Positions 8,322-17,172 of a stretch of 32,460 bases of DNA are shown piece by piece (the stretch's first letter is position 1; every line of letters starts with the position of its first letter). Source of the DNA: Alphaproteobacteria bacterium. GTDB taxonomy: Bacteria > Pseudomonadota > Alphaproteobacteria > Micavibrionales > Micavibrionaceae. Location: assembly GCA_021208265.1 (NCBI GenBank), contig JAJOJU010000040.1:1-32460 (forward strand), read 5' to 3'. The position numbers were made by a program, and so were the translations under genes. Under the pieces are notes generated by a model that worked only from the letters and a program-made list of their open reading frames with translations, did not search any database and was not told where the DNA came from.

Positions 8322-8937
8322 ATGAGACATGGTATTAAACAACGCAAACTGAACCGCGATTCTTCGCACCGCAAGGCGATGCTCGCGAATATGGCAGCAG
8401 CCCTGATCAAGCACGAGCAGATTGTGACAACTCTGCCGAAAGCCAAGGAACTGAAGCCCTATGTTGAAAAGCTGATCACCATGGGCAAGCATGCTCTGGC
8501 AAAGCCGGAAACATCTCTGGCGAAACGCCGTCAGCTGATTTCCGTGATGCGCGATCAAACGCAAGTAAAAAAAAGTGATCGACGTTCTGGCAGAGCGCTA
8601 TGAAAAGCGTTCCGGCGGATACACCCGCATCATGAAAGCCGGCTTCCGTTATGGTGATGCCGCGCCGATGGCTGTGATTGAACTGGTTGACCGTGATGTG
8701 ACGGCTAAGGGTAAAGACTCCGGCCAGATCGATTTCGAAGCGGGCGATGCACCTGAAATTTTCGGCGGTAAAGAAAAAGCGGCTGAAAAAGCACCTGCTA
8801 AGAAAGCGGTTCCTAAAGCTGCCAAGCCTGCCGGTGATGATACGCCTAAAGGCAAAGGCCCGAAAGGTGGCGGCAAAGCCAAAGCCGGCAAGGAAGCCCC
8901 GAAAGCGGCCCCTGCTATTCGTCGTAAGGCTGTTTAA
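8322..8937 (+). CDS. rplQ: 50S ribosomal protein L17 with low-complexity tail (one extra A)
   Basis: The product starts [59 protein letters not shown], a clear L17. The run of eight As at 8567-8574 breaks the frame. With seven it reads [45 protein letters not shown]. The repaired length is 204 residues. The conserved fold ends near residue 130, and the remaining part of about 70 residues is rich in K, A, P and G, an extended tail of the kind known from alphaproteobacterial L17. An ORF restricted to the last part of the gene would start at a GTG at 8575, but that is just the indel site. The terminator at 8960-8984 ends the operon. Confidence 0.94.
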
Positions 8938-8959
8938 GCATAGCGCGATTAAGGAATTC

Positions 8960-8984
8960 AAAGGCCCCGGAAGGGGCCTTTTTT
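8960..8984 (+). terminator. Rho-independent terminator after rplQ
   Basis: AAAGGCCCC at 8960-8968 pairs with GGGGCCTTT at 8973-8981 around a GGAA tetraloop, followed by Ts to 8984. It closes the ribosomal superoperon. It ends within the first two bases of the panC stop codon on the opposite strand. Confidence 0.9.
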
Positions 8985-9762
8985 ATTGGGTGGGCATGTT
9001 GTCAATCAGCCGCGTTTTGCCGAGCCAGGCAGCGGCGAGGATGCGGTTCCAACGCTTTTCCACGTAATCAATTTTATCAAAACCGGCCGCCAGAAGCTTA
9101 CTCGCGGCTTGCGGCGGGGTAATCTCCCCGCGCGCGGCATCGCGCAGAATTTTATTCATCTGCCGGGCGATCTGTAATTCTTCCGCTGAAAGATAGGCGT
9201 TGCGAGATGATAGCGCGAGGCCTTCGCTATCGCGGGCAATAGGGCCGCCGATGATTTCAATCGGCATGTCATAAGCCTGCACCATCTCGGCAATCACCTG
9301 CAATTGCTGAAAATCCTTCTCCCCGAACATGGCGATATCAGGCGTAACTTGTGAAAAGAGGCGCTCCACCACATTCACCACCCCGCCGAAGAAATGCGGA
9401 CGAAAATCGCTCTCTAGCCCCTCGGCAGCTTTGCCGGGTGATACGCGCGGCTCTCTGCCACCTTCATAAATCACATCTTCCGTGGGCAGGTAAACCAAAG
9501 CCACGCCAGCGGCTTCCAGCTTTTGCAGGTCATCTGCCTCGGTGCGCGGGTATTGCGCGAAATCCTCATGCGGGGCGAATTGCGTGGGGTTGACGAAAAT
9601 GCTGGCGATGACCTTATCGGCATGTTGTGCGGCCAGCGTCATCAGGCTGATATGCCCGTCATGTAGTGCGCCCATAGTGGGTACAAAACCGACACGTAAA
9701 CCATCAGCCTTCCAGCCCTGAATAACGCTCTGGAGATCATCACGGGTACGGGCAATATGCAT
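8983..9762 (-). CDS. panC: Pantothenate synthetase (pantoate--beta-alanine ligase)
   Basis: The enzyme joins pantoate and beta-alanine using ATP, the last step of pantothenate (vitamin B5) synthesis. The product has 259 residues. It has the HxGH nucleotide motif in PTMGALHDGHISLM, the substrate region FVNPTQFAPHEDFAQYPRT, GEKDFQQLQVI, and the KMSKS-like area IARDSEGLALSSRNAYLS. The ATG at 9762 lies 4 bases after the panB stop and gives MHIARTRDDLQ, so it is translationally coupled. Frames upstream of it overlap panB and are ignored. The C-terminal domain looks about 12 residues short: the usual RDAETL-type segment between DYVE and RILAAAWLG is missing, although the ending GKTRLIDN is intact. 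Confidence 0.95.
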   Translation of the reverse strand: MHIARTRDDLQSVIQGWKADGLRVGFVPTMGALHDGHISLMTLAAQHADKVIASIFVNPTQFAPHEDFAQYPRTEADDLQKLEAAGVALVYLPTEDVIYEGGREPRVSPGKAAEGLESDFRPHFFGGVVNVVERLFSQVTPDIAMFGEKDFQQLQVIAEMVQAYDMPIEIIGGPIARDSEGLALSSRNAYLSAEELQIARQMNKILRDAARGEITPPQAASKLLAAGFDKIDYVEKRWNRILAAAWLGKTRLIDNMPTQ

Positions 9763-9766
9763 GGTT

Positions 9767-10567
9767 TTATTTGTAGAGCTGTTCTTCACCGGGGAAACGG
9801 CGGGTGCGTACGTCATTGGCGTATTCTTCAATGGCTTTACCAACAAGCGGCTGCAAGTTGGTGAATTTTTTGACGAATTTCGGCTGGCGGGGGGTAAGTC
9901 CAAGCATGTCGTCTGTCACCAATATTTGCCCGTCACAGGCGGGCGAAGCGCCAATGCCGATGGTGGGGATGTTGATGCTTTCGGTCATCAGGCGGGAAAC
10001 ATGTTCCACAGTGCCTTCAATGACAACAGAAAAAGCCCCGGCCTCTTCCACGGCTTTGGCATCAGCCAGCAATTTCTGAACACTTTCATCCGTGCGGCCT
10101 TTGACCTTAAACCCGCCTTCCTTGACAGATGATTGCGGTTGCAGGCCGATATGGGCCATGAGGGGGATGCCGGCATCGACAATGGCTTTGATAGCGGGGG
10201 CCATGTCAACGCCGCCCTCAAGTTTGACGGCGCTGCATCCCGTTTCATCCATAATGCGGTGGGCATTGGTGAGCGCCTGTTCCGGAGAGTTTTCATACGT
10301 GCCATAAGGCATATCCACCACGATGCACGCGCGGGATGAGGCGTTCACAACCGCACGGCCATGGCGGATCATAGTATCCAGATCGATTTGCGTTGTATCG
10401 GAATGACCGTAAAGCACCATGGCGAGCGAGTCACCGACCAGCAGCAAATCACAATGCGGGTCAAGCAGCGCCGCCATCGGGGCTGTGTAGGCTGTCAGGC
10501 AGACAATCGCTTCCGTCGGATTTTTCCGGGCCCGGATCGTATCGGGTGTAAGGCGCTCAGTATTCAT
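9767..10567 (-). CDS. panB: 3-methyl-2-oxobutanoate hydroxymethyltransferase
   Basis: PanB transfers a hydroxymethyl group from 5,10-methylene-tetrahydrofolate to alpha-ketoisovalerate, giving ketopantoate, the first committed pantothenate step. The 266-residue product has CLTAYTAPMAALLD, DLLLVGDSLAMVLYGH, SSRACIVVDMPYGTYE, SAVKLEGG, IPLMAHIGLQPQSV-like text (here QPQSSVKEGGFKVKG), and IGIGASPACDGQILVTDDMLGL, all conserved positions including the metal-binding and catalytic acidic residues. It forms an operon with panC. No Shine-Dalgarno sequence is seen upstream of the ATG; see the promoter entry. Confidence 0.97.
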   Translation of the reverse strand: MNTERLTPDTIRARKNPTEAIVCLTAYTAPMAALLDPHCDLLLVGDSLAMVLYGHSDTTQIDLDTMIRHGRAVVNASSRACIVVDMPYGTYENSPEQALTNAHRIMDETGCSAVKLEGGVDMAPAIKAIVDAGIPLMAHIGLQPQSSVKEGGFKVKGRTDESVQKLLADAKAVEEAGAFSVVIEGTVEHVSRLMTESINIPTIGIGASPACDGQILVTDDMLGLTPRQPKFVKKFTNLQPLVGKAIEEYANDVRTRRFPGEEQLYK

Positions 10568-10576
10568 AATGATAGG

Positions 10577-10606
10577 ACTATACGCCCTTTTTCAACGGTT
10601 TGAAAA
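10577..10606 (-). promoter_or_regulatory. Possible panB promoter giving a near-leaderless mRNA
   Basis: On the - strand TATAGT (10582-10577) lies 9 bases before the panB ATG, with TTTTCA (10606-10601) 18 bases upstream as a weak -35. Initiation 6-7 bases downstream of the -10 would leave a leader of only about 2-4 bases, in keeping with the absence of an RBS. Motif-based only. Confidence 0.35.
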
Positions 10607-10667
10607 GCATTTTGATATATAAGAGACAAGGCTTGAGAATGACAACAGGCGGGAGTAACGTAACGCC

Positions 10668-12086
10668 ATGATTAAATATCTCCAGCTATTCTGCTTGTCA
10701 GCTTTGTTGTGGGTCCATCCCGTTTATGCACAAGAACGCACCGTGCCAGGGTCGGAGGCCCAAATTCACTTGTCTTTCGCCCCTGTGGTAAAGAAGGTAA
10801 GCCCGGCTGTGGTGAATATTTACACCAAGCGCGTGGTGGCGCACAGCTATAACCCGTTTGCATCTGATCCCTTCTTCGGACGTATGTTTCAGGGAAATAT
10901 GTTCGGCGGGCGGATGAAAAAGCAGGTGGAAAGTTCACTGGGGTCTGGCGTGATCGTGAAGTCGGACGGCTTGATTGTCACAAATGCCCATGTGGTGAAG
11001 GATGCGCAGGAAATCACAGTGGCGCTGTCTGACGGGCGGGAATTTCCGGCTAATCTGGCATTGGTGGAGGAGGCCTCAGATCTGGCCCTGCTACGGATCG
11101 AGGATGAGGCGGAGGATCTGCCTTATGTCAGCTTAAGGCCCAGTGAAAGCCTTGAAGTGGGGGATCTGGTGCTGGCGATTGGTAATCCGTTCGGGGTGGG
11201 GCAGACCGTGACCAGCGGTATTGTGTCCGCGCAAGGGCGCTCCACACTTGATATCAACGATTTCAATTTCTTCATCCAGACGGATGCTGCGATTAACCCC
11301 GGTAATTCCGGCGGGCCGCTGGTGACGCTGGATGGCGGCGTGGTGGGCATTAACAGCGCTATTTATTCGCGTGATGGCGGGTCACTCGGCATTGGTTTTG
11401 CCATTCCGTCCGAGATGGTACAAAGCGTGATTGCGGCGGAAAAGGCCGGTAAGACGGGCAGTAAAGGTATTGTGCGCCCGTGGTTGGGTGTCAGCGCGCA
11501 GAGCGTGACATCCGATATCGCGCAAGGGTTGGGGTTAGAGCGCCCTGGCGGCGCGCTGATTGCTTCCCTTCATCAGGCCAGCCCTCTAAAGACGGCGGGG
11601 CTTGCCGTGGGGGATATCGTGAAATCGCTTGGCGGGCGTGATATCAAGGACCCGAGTGAGATGAAATTTCGTATGGCGACTGTGCCGCTGGGGGAAGAGG
11701 CTGAAATAGGCGTCATCCGTAAGGGAAAGCCTCTGTCATTTAAGGTCAAAGCCATTGCACCGCCTGATATCCCGGCGCGTGATGCCACGGCGGTGACGGG
11801 TAATAACCCCTTAAGCGGTGCTGTGATTGCCAATATAAACCCGGCGTTGGCGCTTGAACTGGGGCTGGAAGCCGAAGACGGTGTGGTCATTGCCGACATC
11901 AAGGAAGGCAGCATGGCTTCACGTTTGTTCCGGCAAGGCGATTTGATTGCCGGGATTAATCAGTCAAAGACGGGGAGCGTAGCTGATATCAGGCAGGTTA
12001 TGGCGGAGACTGAGAAAACGCCTCAAAGCTCTTGGTCAGTCACCTTTGTAAGAAACGGTCGTACCCAACAAATTGTCATTCGTTAG
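10668..12086 (+). CDS. Periplasmic serine endoprotease, DegP/HtrA family
   Basis: The 472-residue product has a signal peptide (MIKYLQLFCLSALLWVHPVYA, cleavage about residue 21), a trypsin-like domain and two PDZ domains (about 270-350 and 385-470). The catalytic triad is visible: His108 in VTNAHVVKDA, Asp138 in ASDLALLRIE, and Ser214 in NPGNSGGPLV. The family degrades or refolds misfolded envelope proteins. The methionine- and phenylalanine-rich loop near residues 62-82 (NPFASDPFFGRMFQGNMFGG) corresponds to the LA loop of Do-type proteases. DegP, DegQ or another Do-like paralogue cannot be distinguished from sequence alone, so no symbol is given. It is divergent from panB (100 bases) and followed by an unknown gene. 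Confidence 0.93.
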   Translation: MIKYLQLFCLSALLWVHPVYAQERTVPGSEAQIHLSFAPVVKKVSPAVVNIYTKRVVAHSYNPFASDPFFGRMFQGNMFGGRMKKQVESSLGSGVIVKSDGLIVTNAHVVKDAQEITVALSDGREFPANLALVEEASDLALLRIEDEAEDLPYVSLRPSESLEVGDLVLAIGNPFGVGQTVTSGIVSAQGRSTLDINDFNFFIQTDAAINPGNSGGPLVTLDGGVVGINSAIYSRDGGSLGIGFAIPSEMVQSVIAAEKAGKTGSKGIVRPWLGVSAQSVTSDIAQGLGLERPGGALIASLHQASPLKTAGLAVGDIVKSLGGRDIKDPSEMKFRMATVPLGEEAEIGVIRKGKPLSFKVKAIAPPDIPARDATAVTGNNPLSGAVIANINPALALELGLEAEDGVVIADIKEGSMASRLFRQGDLIAGINQSKTGSVADIRQVMAETEKTPQSSWSVTFVRNGRTQQIVIR

Positions 12087-12152
12087 CGATTTATTAACAC
12101 CTCATCCTCTACAATTTTAATAAAATAATATATAAATAAGAGGGTGAAACAC

Positions 12153-12854
12153 ATGACGCAGCTATCCTGGCACGCACTAAATTCCAATAAAGACTACGAC
12201 TACGCTCTCCCGGAGATTCTCCACTATTGCTATACGATGGAGATGGACGGCGCACAGCGCGCGGCGCTAAGCCTTGTTCTGGGCCATATGGCGTCAACTT
12301 GCATGAATTACGTCGATTACGAGAATTTTACACGTCATATCGATAGTGACCCGGAGGCCGAGCGCCTGACACGCGTGGCAAATTTTGAAGATTATATGTC
12401 CGAACATGCCCAAAAACGTCTGGCGCTGTTGGAAGAACATGACCCTTACCTGGAAACCCGCATCAAGCGTTACCACAGCACACGTATGACCGTGCGGGTT
12501 CTGGAGGGGCGTGGTATTAACCCCGAACGTTCCGGTCTTGTGAAGATGGATGAGGTAGAAAGCCTGATTGAGACGCTTGTTGAAAATCTGGTTATTCAGG
12601 GTATCCCCCGCCTGCCGCTGGCGCGGGCCCTGGCTGATGCGGCTTTTGTTTACGCGCGCCTGTCGGGCCGTGAGGCTTTCAAGCAAATTTGCCGTCATAT
12701 CGCGGAAGAGGGCGGGGTTGATCTCGGCATTGCCAGCTCGGCTATCAGCTCTCTGTCTGACACACACCGTCGTTTACAACTGAATACGTCAGATCCTGCC
12801 ATGCAGGATGTGCTGGGTACGTATGGCGCGTTTGGAACGGCTACCGTACACTAG
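12153..12854 (+). CDS. Hypothetical protein, unrecognised
   Basis: The 233-residue product starts MTQLSWHALNSNKDYDYALPEILHYCY and ends LGTYGAFGTATVH. I do not recognise the family. No signal peptide or membrane segment is visible. The composition is soluble and probably mostly helical, with many leucines, alternating charges and paired histidines. It has four cysteines scattered without a CxxC motif. An in-frame GTG at 12144 is possible, but the ATG at 12153 is better spaced from AGAGGG. The upstream 60 bases are very AT-rich and could hold its promoter. It follows the HtrA-type protease gene by 66 bases and converges on the next gene with only 2 bases between the stops. It is real on the basis of frame length, RBS and codon use. 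Confidence 0.75.
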   Translation: MTQLSWHALNSNKDYDYALPEILHYCYTMEMDGAQRAALSLVLGHMASTCMNYVDYENFTRHIDSDPEAERLTRVANFEDYMSEHAQKRLALLEEHDPYLETRIKRYHSTRMTVRVLEGRGINPERSGLVKMDEVESLIETLVENLVIQGIPRLPLARALADAAFVYARLSGREAFKQICRHIAEEGGVDLGIASSAISSLSDTHRRLQLNTSDPAMQDVLGTYGAFGTATVH

Positions 12855-12856
12855 TC

Positions 12857-13453
12857 TTATTCTTTAAAGCGGATTTCCGTTTGACAGTTGGCGTTGAACA
12901 TTTGAATGACGCCATCGCTGCTGAGCATTAGTATCTGGTTGCATTGTGAAATACCCATCATGGGGATGGGTTCACCCTGAACGTCCATCATGCCTTCCTC
13001 TGTGCCTTCTGAATCAACTGTGGCTGTCTTACCGCTGGAGGCGATTTTTATGCTTTTGATAGTGATTTTGTTGGAATAATTATCAACATTTTGTGAGCCG
13101 CTGGCGAGGCTGCCGATGAACTCCTCTTTATTCAGCGCCAGTTCCGCTTCTTTGGAAGGAAAACCAGGAATGACATAAGACATCTTGCTCTTAAAGCGGG
13201 CATTGGGGTGCAGATGTTTTTCGAAATAGGCTTTGGCGTCAACGCCGCCTAGCTCCTTGGATTTCTGGTTAGTCATATCTGATGTGCGGTTGATAAATTC
13301 AGTAATATTGCCTTCGGTGAGTTGAGTAACAGGCGGATCGGCCCAGGCAGGAAAGCTTGCAAACAAGAGCACAGACAAAAGGCAGAATATCCTGAAGATA
13401 TCCTTCCCTGCCATCAAATCTATTGTGCCGGTTCGGCCCTTGCTTACCGCCAT
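12857..13453 (-). CDS. Hypothetical exported protein
   Basis: The product has 198 residues from the first ATG (13453) or 185 from the ATG at 13414. Both starts precede a signal peptide (DIFRIFCLLSVLLFASFPAWA, cleaved after AWA), so it is exported. The shorter start puts the signal peptide nearly at the N-terminus and may be the true one; neither has a strong RBS. The mature part has helix-rich and strand-rich stretches (for example ITEFINRTSDMTNQKSKE, then KITIKSIKIASSGKTATVDSEGTEEG) and two cysteines near the C-terminus (SQCNQIL, NANCQTEI). The pattern suggests an NTF2/SnoaL-like fold, but this is only a guess. No catalytic motif is seen. It converges with the preceding gene. Confidence 0.72.
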   Translation of the reverse strand: MAVSKGRTGTIDLMAGKDIFRIFCLLSVLLFASFPAWADPPVTQLTEGNITEFINRTSDMTNQKSKELGGVDAKAYFEKHLHPNARFKSKMSYVIPGFPSKEAELALNKEEFIGSLASGSQNVDNYSNKITIKSIKIASSGKTATVDSEGTEEGMMDVQGEPIPMMGISQCNQILMLSSDGVIQMFNANCQTEIRFKE

Positions 13454-13560
13454 GCAATATCCCGCATTACAACCCTTATGCCCTCATTTAGCTTAAATTT
13501 TAAGGCATATTTATACAAAACTTTATACATATAGTATGACGGAAAAATATGAAGGGAACC

Positions 13561-13827
13561 CTAATTTTTGGTGTTTTCCGTGAATTCCCTAATATTAAGC
13601 TCAAGCCCTGTAATCTCAAGGGTTTTGAGGCGGTTTGTATCCCCTGAAACCACACTGATGGATGTTTTGGGGATCTTTAAATTTTTAGCCAGAAGTGCGA
13701 TGAGCGCGGCATTGGCTTTCCCCTTTTCCGGGGCGGCGGTGACGGAGCATTTGAGGACATCGTCCTCCCACCCCAAAATGGCGTTTTTCTTGGCGGCGGG
13801 GGCGAGTTTCACCTTAAATTTCGACAT
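13561..13827 (-). CDS. YggU/DUF167 family protein
   Basis: This is a small 88-residue protein of the YggU (DUF167) family, whose role is unestablished. It begins MSKFKVKLAPAAKKNAILGWEDDVLKCSVTAAPEKGKANAALIALLAKNLKIPKTSISVVSGDTNRLKTLEI. The PEKGKANAALIALLA segment and the VSGDTNRLK segment are the family signature. The ATG at 13827 overlaps the nadC stop by 14 bases, so it is probably translationally coupled to nadC. A longer frame upstream overlaps nadC further and is not needed. Confidence 0.9.
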   Translation of the reverse strand: MSKFKVKLAPAAKKNAILGWEDDVLKCSVTAAPEKGKANAALIALLAKNLKIPKTSISVVSGDTNRLKTLEITGLELNIREFTENTKN

Positions 13828-14656
13828 CGAGCCCGATATCCAGCGCCGCTGCCGAATGGGTGAGCGCGCCTGCGGAGATATAATCAACGCCTGTTTCGGC
13901 TATGCCCCGCACGGTTGACAAGTTCACCCCGCCGGAAGCTTCCGTAACGATGCGGCCCTTGGCCATGCTCACCGCCGTTTTCAGATCATCCAGCGTGAAA
14001 TTATCCAGCATGACGATATCCGCCTTGCCGGATTTTAAAACCTCTTCCAGCTGGGGGAGCGTATCCACCTCAATCTCGATTTTCACCGTATGTCCGGCGC
14101 CGGAACGGGCGCGATCCAGCACATCGGTAATGCTGCCGGCGAGGGCAATATGGTTATCCTTGATCAGGATGGCATCATCCAGCCCATAGCGGTGGTTGGA
14201 GCCGCCGCCTGTCAAAACCGCGTATTTCTGGATGCTGCGCAGCCCCGGCAAGGTTTTGCGCGTGCAGGTGATGCGCGCCCCTGTGCCCTCCACCTCATCC
14301 ACAAACGCCATGGTGAGCGTGGCGATGCCGGAAAGGTGAATAAGGAAGTTAAGTGCCGTGCGCTCGGCTGTCAGCAGCGCGCGGGCGGGGCCTTCAATGG
14401 CGGCAATTGTATCGCCCGGCTGGATGATATCGCCATCCTGCGCTTCCACCTCAAAGCTGAAATCAGGATCGGTCAGCGAAAAGGCAGTGAGGGCCGGGAT
14501 GAGGCCGCAAAGAACACCGGGTTGGCGGGCGCGTAAGACAGCCCTTCCCAGCGCATCGCCGGGGATGAGGAGATTGCCGGTAATATCAAACCCCCGGCCT
14601 AAATCCTCCATCAGGGTTTTGCGGACGATATCTTCAATAAAAAGGTTCGAGAGCAT
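13814..14656 (-). CDS. nadC: Nicotinate-nucleotide pyrophosphorylase (quinolinate phosphoribosyltransferase)
   Basis: The enzyme converts quinolinate and PRPP to nicotinate mononucleotide, CO2 and pyrophosphate, the entry to the NAD pathway. The 280-residue product has ALLTAERTALNFLIHLSGIATLT, the phosphate-binding CTRKTLPGLRSIQKYAVLTGGGSNHRYGLDDAILIKDNHI, and EIEVDTLPQLEEVL, with the terminal strand motif EASGGVNLSTVRGIAETGVDYISAGALTHSA. The ATG at 14656 (MLSNLFIED) is 9 bases after the nadA stop; two TTG codons just upstream are alternatives. Quinolinate is made by NadA (next gene) with NadB, which is not in the window. Confidence 0.97.
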   Translation of the reverse strand: MLSNLFIEDIVRKTLMEDLGRGFDITGNLLIPGDALGRAVLRARQPGVLCGLIPALTAFSLTDPDFSFEVEAQDGDIIQPGDTIAAIEGPARALLTAERTALNFLIHLSGIATLTMAFVDEVEGTGARITCTRKTLPGLRSIQKYAVLTGGGSNHRYGLDDAILIKDNHIALAGSITDVLDRARSGAGHTVKIEIEVDTLPQLEEVLKSGKADIVMLDNFTLDDLKTAVSMAKGRIVTEASGGVNLSTVRGIAETGVDYISAGALTHSAAALDIGLDVEI

Positions 14657-14665
14657 CAACAAGCC

Positions 14666-15827
14666 TTACCCAAATGCCGCCACGGGGCCTTGGCCGGCCG
14701 CTGCGGCCTTGCGCTGGGCGGCTCTGGCCATCAGCTCGTTCATTTTATCAAGCGGTACGCGCGCGCCTTCCAGAATGCCGGGCGGGATGATGACTTCATG
14801 CTGTTCTTTCACCAGCGCCTCGAAAATATTTTTCAGCGTAATCTGGCGCATATGCGGGCAGCCGCGGCAGGTAGAGCTGACGATAGTGGCTTCCGGGTAG
14901 GCCATGGCGATCTGATAGCCTTGCGCGCATTCGGTGATCATGGCGAGCGTTTTGGGTTTTACTTCGGCGATTTTATTGGCCATTTGCACGGTGGAGCCGC
15001 TGTAATCCGCCGCCGCCACCACTTCCGGCTTACATTCCGGGTGAGCGAGGATATAGATGCCATGGTGAAGGGCGCGCAGCTCAGTGATATCCTCCGGCTC
15101 ATAACGTTCATGCACCTCGCAGGAACCGGGGTGAAGGATCACCTCAATCTTGCGGTCAAGCTCACCTTTCTGGAACATGCGATCCAGCTCAATCTGCGTG
15201 TTGCGGGCGAGGAACTGATCGGGCGCGAGGATCACTTGATCAACGCCCCATTCTTTGGTGATTTCAATCGCGATATCAACGATGTTGGAGGAGGTGCAAA
15301 GCGCATCAGATTTCGCGCGCACGTCCACATAGGTATTGGCGTAATTCACCACAGGCACGCCCGGATGCGTGATGCGCATCAAATCAACATCGGCGGTGTT
15401 GATGGAAGCGGCCAGCGAACACCCGGCCTCCATGCTGGGCTGGAGCACTTTTTTCCCGGCGTTCAGCGTTTTGGCGGTTTCGGCCATAAACTTCACCCCG
15501 GCATTGACGATAATATCTCTATCCGCGAATTCCGGGCTGGCGGCGGCCTCGCCCATTTTCAAGGAATCGCCAATAAAATCGCACACGAAGCTGACATAAG
15601 GGTGCATATAATTATGGCCGATCACGGCGGCATTTTTGTCTTTTTTTCAGTTGCTGAATGGCATATATATAAGGCCCGGCCTGATCGGCTTCCCAGCGCG
15701 CGCGGGTAAGGTGAGGATCAGCAATTTTGGCTTTTTCGAAGAATCTGTCGGTGGCAGCTGTTACAGCAGGGTCATCGGCGGGAAGAAGATTAAAACCTTC
15801 AGTCAACTGATTATACGTTACGGCCAC
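14666..15827 (-). CDS. nadA: Quinolinate synthase A (one extra base in an A7/T7 run)
   Basis: NadA condenses iminoaspartate and dihydroxyacetone phosphate to quinolinate on a [4Fe-4S] cluster. After the indel the sequence reads IGHNYMHPYVSFVCDFIGDSLKMG, MEAGCSLAASI, VNYANTYVDVRAKSD, ITECAQG and STCRGCPHM, including the cluster cysteines. The frame breaks in the seven-T run (A on the coding strand) at 15641-15647. With six it reads QQLKKDKNAAVIGHNY. The start is likely the GTG at 15827, preceded by GGAAAGGG at 7 bases; a TTG at 15848 also exists in frame. The repaired length is 386 residues, slightly long. The gene is divergent from rarA with 44 bases between the start codons. nadC follows. 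Confidence 0.93.
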
Positions 15828-15871
15828 TGTACTACCCTTTCCACTCAAGTCATATAAGGCTATAAGGACTT

Positions 15872-17172
15872 ATGTCCGGATTATTTGATATAGCACCTTC
15901 AGGGGCTCCCGTCAAAAATCGCCCGCTGGCCGACCGCCTGCGGCCTCAAACGCTGGAAGATGTTATCGGGCAGGAGCATTTGAGCGGAGAGGGCGGAAGC
16001 TTGCGCCGTATGGTGGAGGGGGGAAGCCTTCCCTCCCTGATATTCTGGGGGCCGCCGGGCTGCGGCAAAACGACACTGGCGCGCATTCTGGCCTCTCATA
16101 CCGATCTCCATTACGAACAAATTTCGGCGATTTTCTCGGGCGTGGCCGATCTTAAAAAAAATTTTTGAGAGCGCGCGGATTAGAGCGCAGAACGGGCAGG
16201 CGACTCTGCTTTTCGTCGATGAAATCCACCGCTTCAATAAATCGCAGCAGGATGCATTTTTGCCGGTGATGGAGGACGGCACAATCACCCTCATCGGCGC
16301 CACCACGGAAAACCCTTCCTTTGAGCTGAACGCCGCGCTGCTTTCGCGCTCGCAAGTGCTGGTGCTGAAACGGTTGGAGGGCGAGGCGCTGGAGCGGCTT
16401 TTGCAACGCGCGGAAAACGAAGTGGGGCGAGAATTGCCTTTAACGCTTGAGGCCCGCGAGATGCTTAAAAACATGGCCGATGGCGATGGCCGTTATGCGC
16501 TGGGCCTTGTGGAGCAGATCCTGGCGCAGGATAAAATTCTGGAACCGGAAGGGCTGATGAAGCTGCTGCAACGCCGCGCGCCGCTCTATGATAAGGGGGA
16601 TGATGCGCATTATAATTTGATATCCGCCTTGCATAAATCCGTGCGGGGGAGCGATGCCGATGCCGCGCTTTACTGGTTCGCCCGGATGCTGGCCGGGGGG
16701 GGAAGACCCTGAATATATCGCAAGGCGCATGACGCGCATGGCGGTGGAGGATATCGGTTTGGCCGATCCGGACGCGCTTAAAATATGTGACGCGGCATGG
16801 GCGGCTTATTTGAAGCTGGGTAGCCCGGAAGGGGAGCTGGCTTTGGCGAATGCGCTTATATATCTGGCCACCGCGCCTAAATCCAATGCGGCTTATGTGG
16901 CTTACAAGGCGGCGCGCCGTGCGGCGGAGGAAACGGGGTCATTAATGCCCCCGAAGCATATTCTGAACGCCCCTACGAAACTCATGAAGAATGAGGGCTA
17001 TGGATCAGGTTACGCCTATGATCATGACACGGCAGAAGGTTTCTCCGGCCAGAATTATTTCCCCGATGACATGAAGCGGCAGACTTTCTACGCCCCCGTG
17101 GAGCGCGGCTTTGAGCGGGAAATCAAGAAACGGCTGGAATACTGGGACAAGCTCAGGAAGGCTGCTCCTTAA
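15872..17172 (+). CDS. rarA: Replication-associated recombination protein A (AAA+ ATPase; two extra bases)
   Basis: RarA (MgsA) is a AAA+ ATPase related to clamp-loader proteins that acts at stalled replication forks. The N-terminus MSGLFDIAPSGAPVKNRPLADRLRPQTLEDVIGQEHLSGEG is typical, followed by Walker A IFWGPPGCGKTTLA and Walker B LLFVDEIHRFNKSQQDA. ATTENPSFELNAALLSRSQV is the sensor-1 region. Two runs break the frame: eight As at 16154-16161 and eight Gs at 16695-16702. With seven in each, the protein is a continuous 432 residues, the family length, with the tetramerisation region EDPEYIARRMTRMAVEDIGLADP. The 3' end overlaps the convergent EamA gene by 20 bases. Confidence 0.94.

Noticed and set aside
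42-8937. Ribosomal genes as true pseudogenes
   Set aside because: They are essential single-copy-type genes with full conservation on both sides of each one-base break and normal lengths after repair.
14690-15709. 339-codon open frame on + opposite nadA
   Set aside because: It is antisense to a well-conserved nadA, has no recognisable domains and its composition mirrors the codon structure of the real gene.
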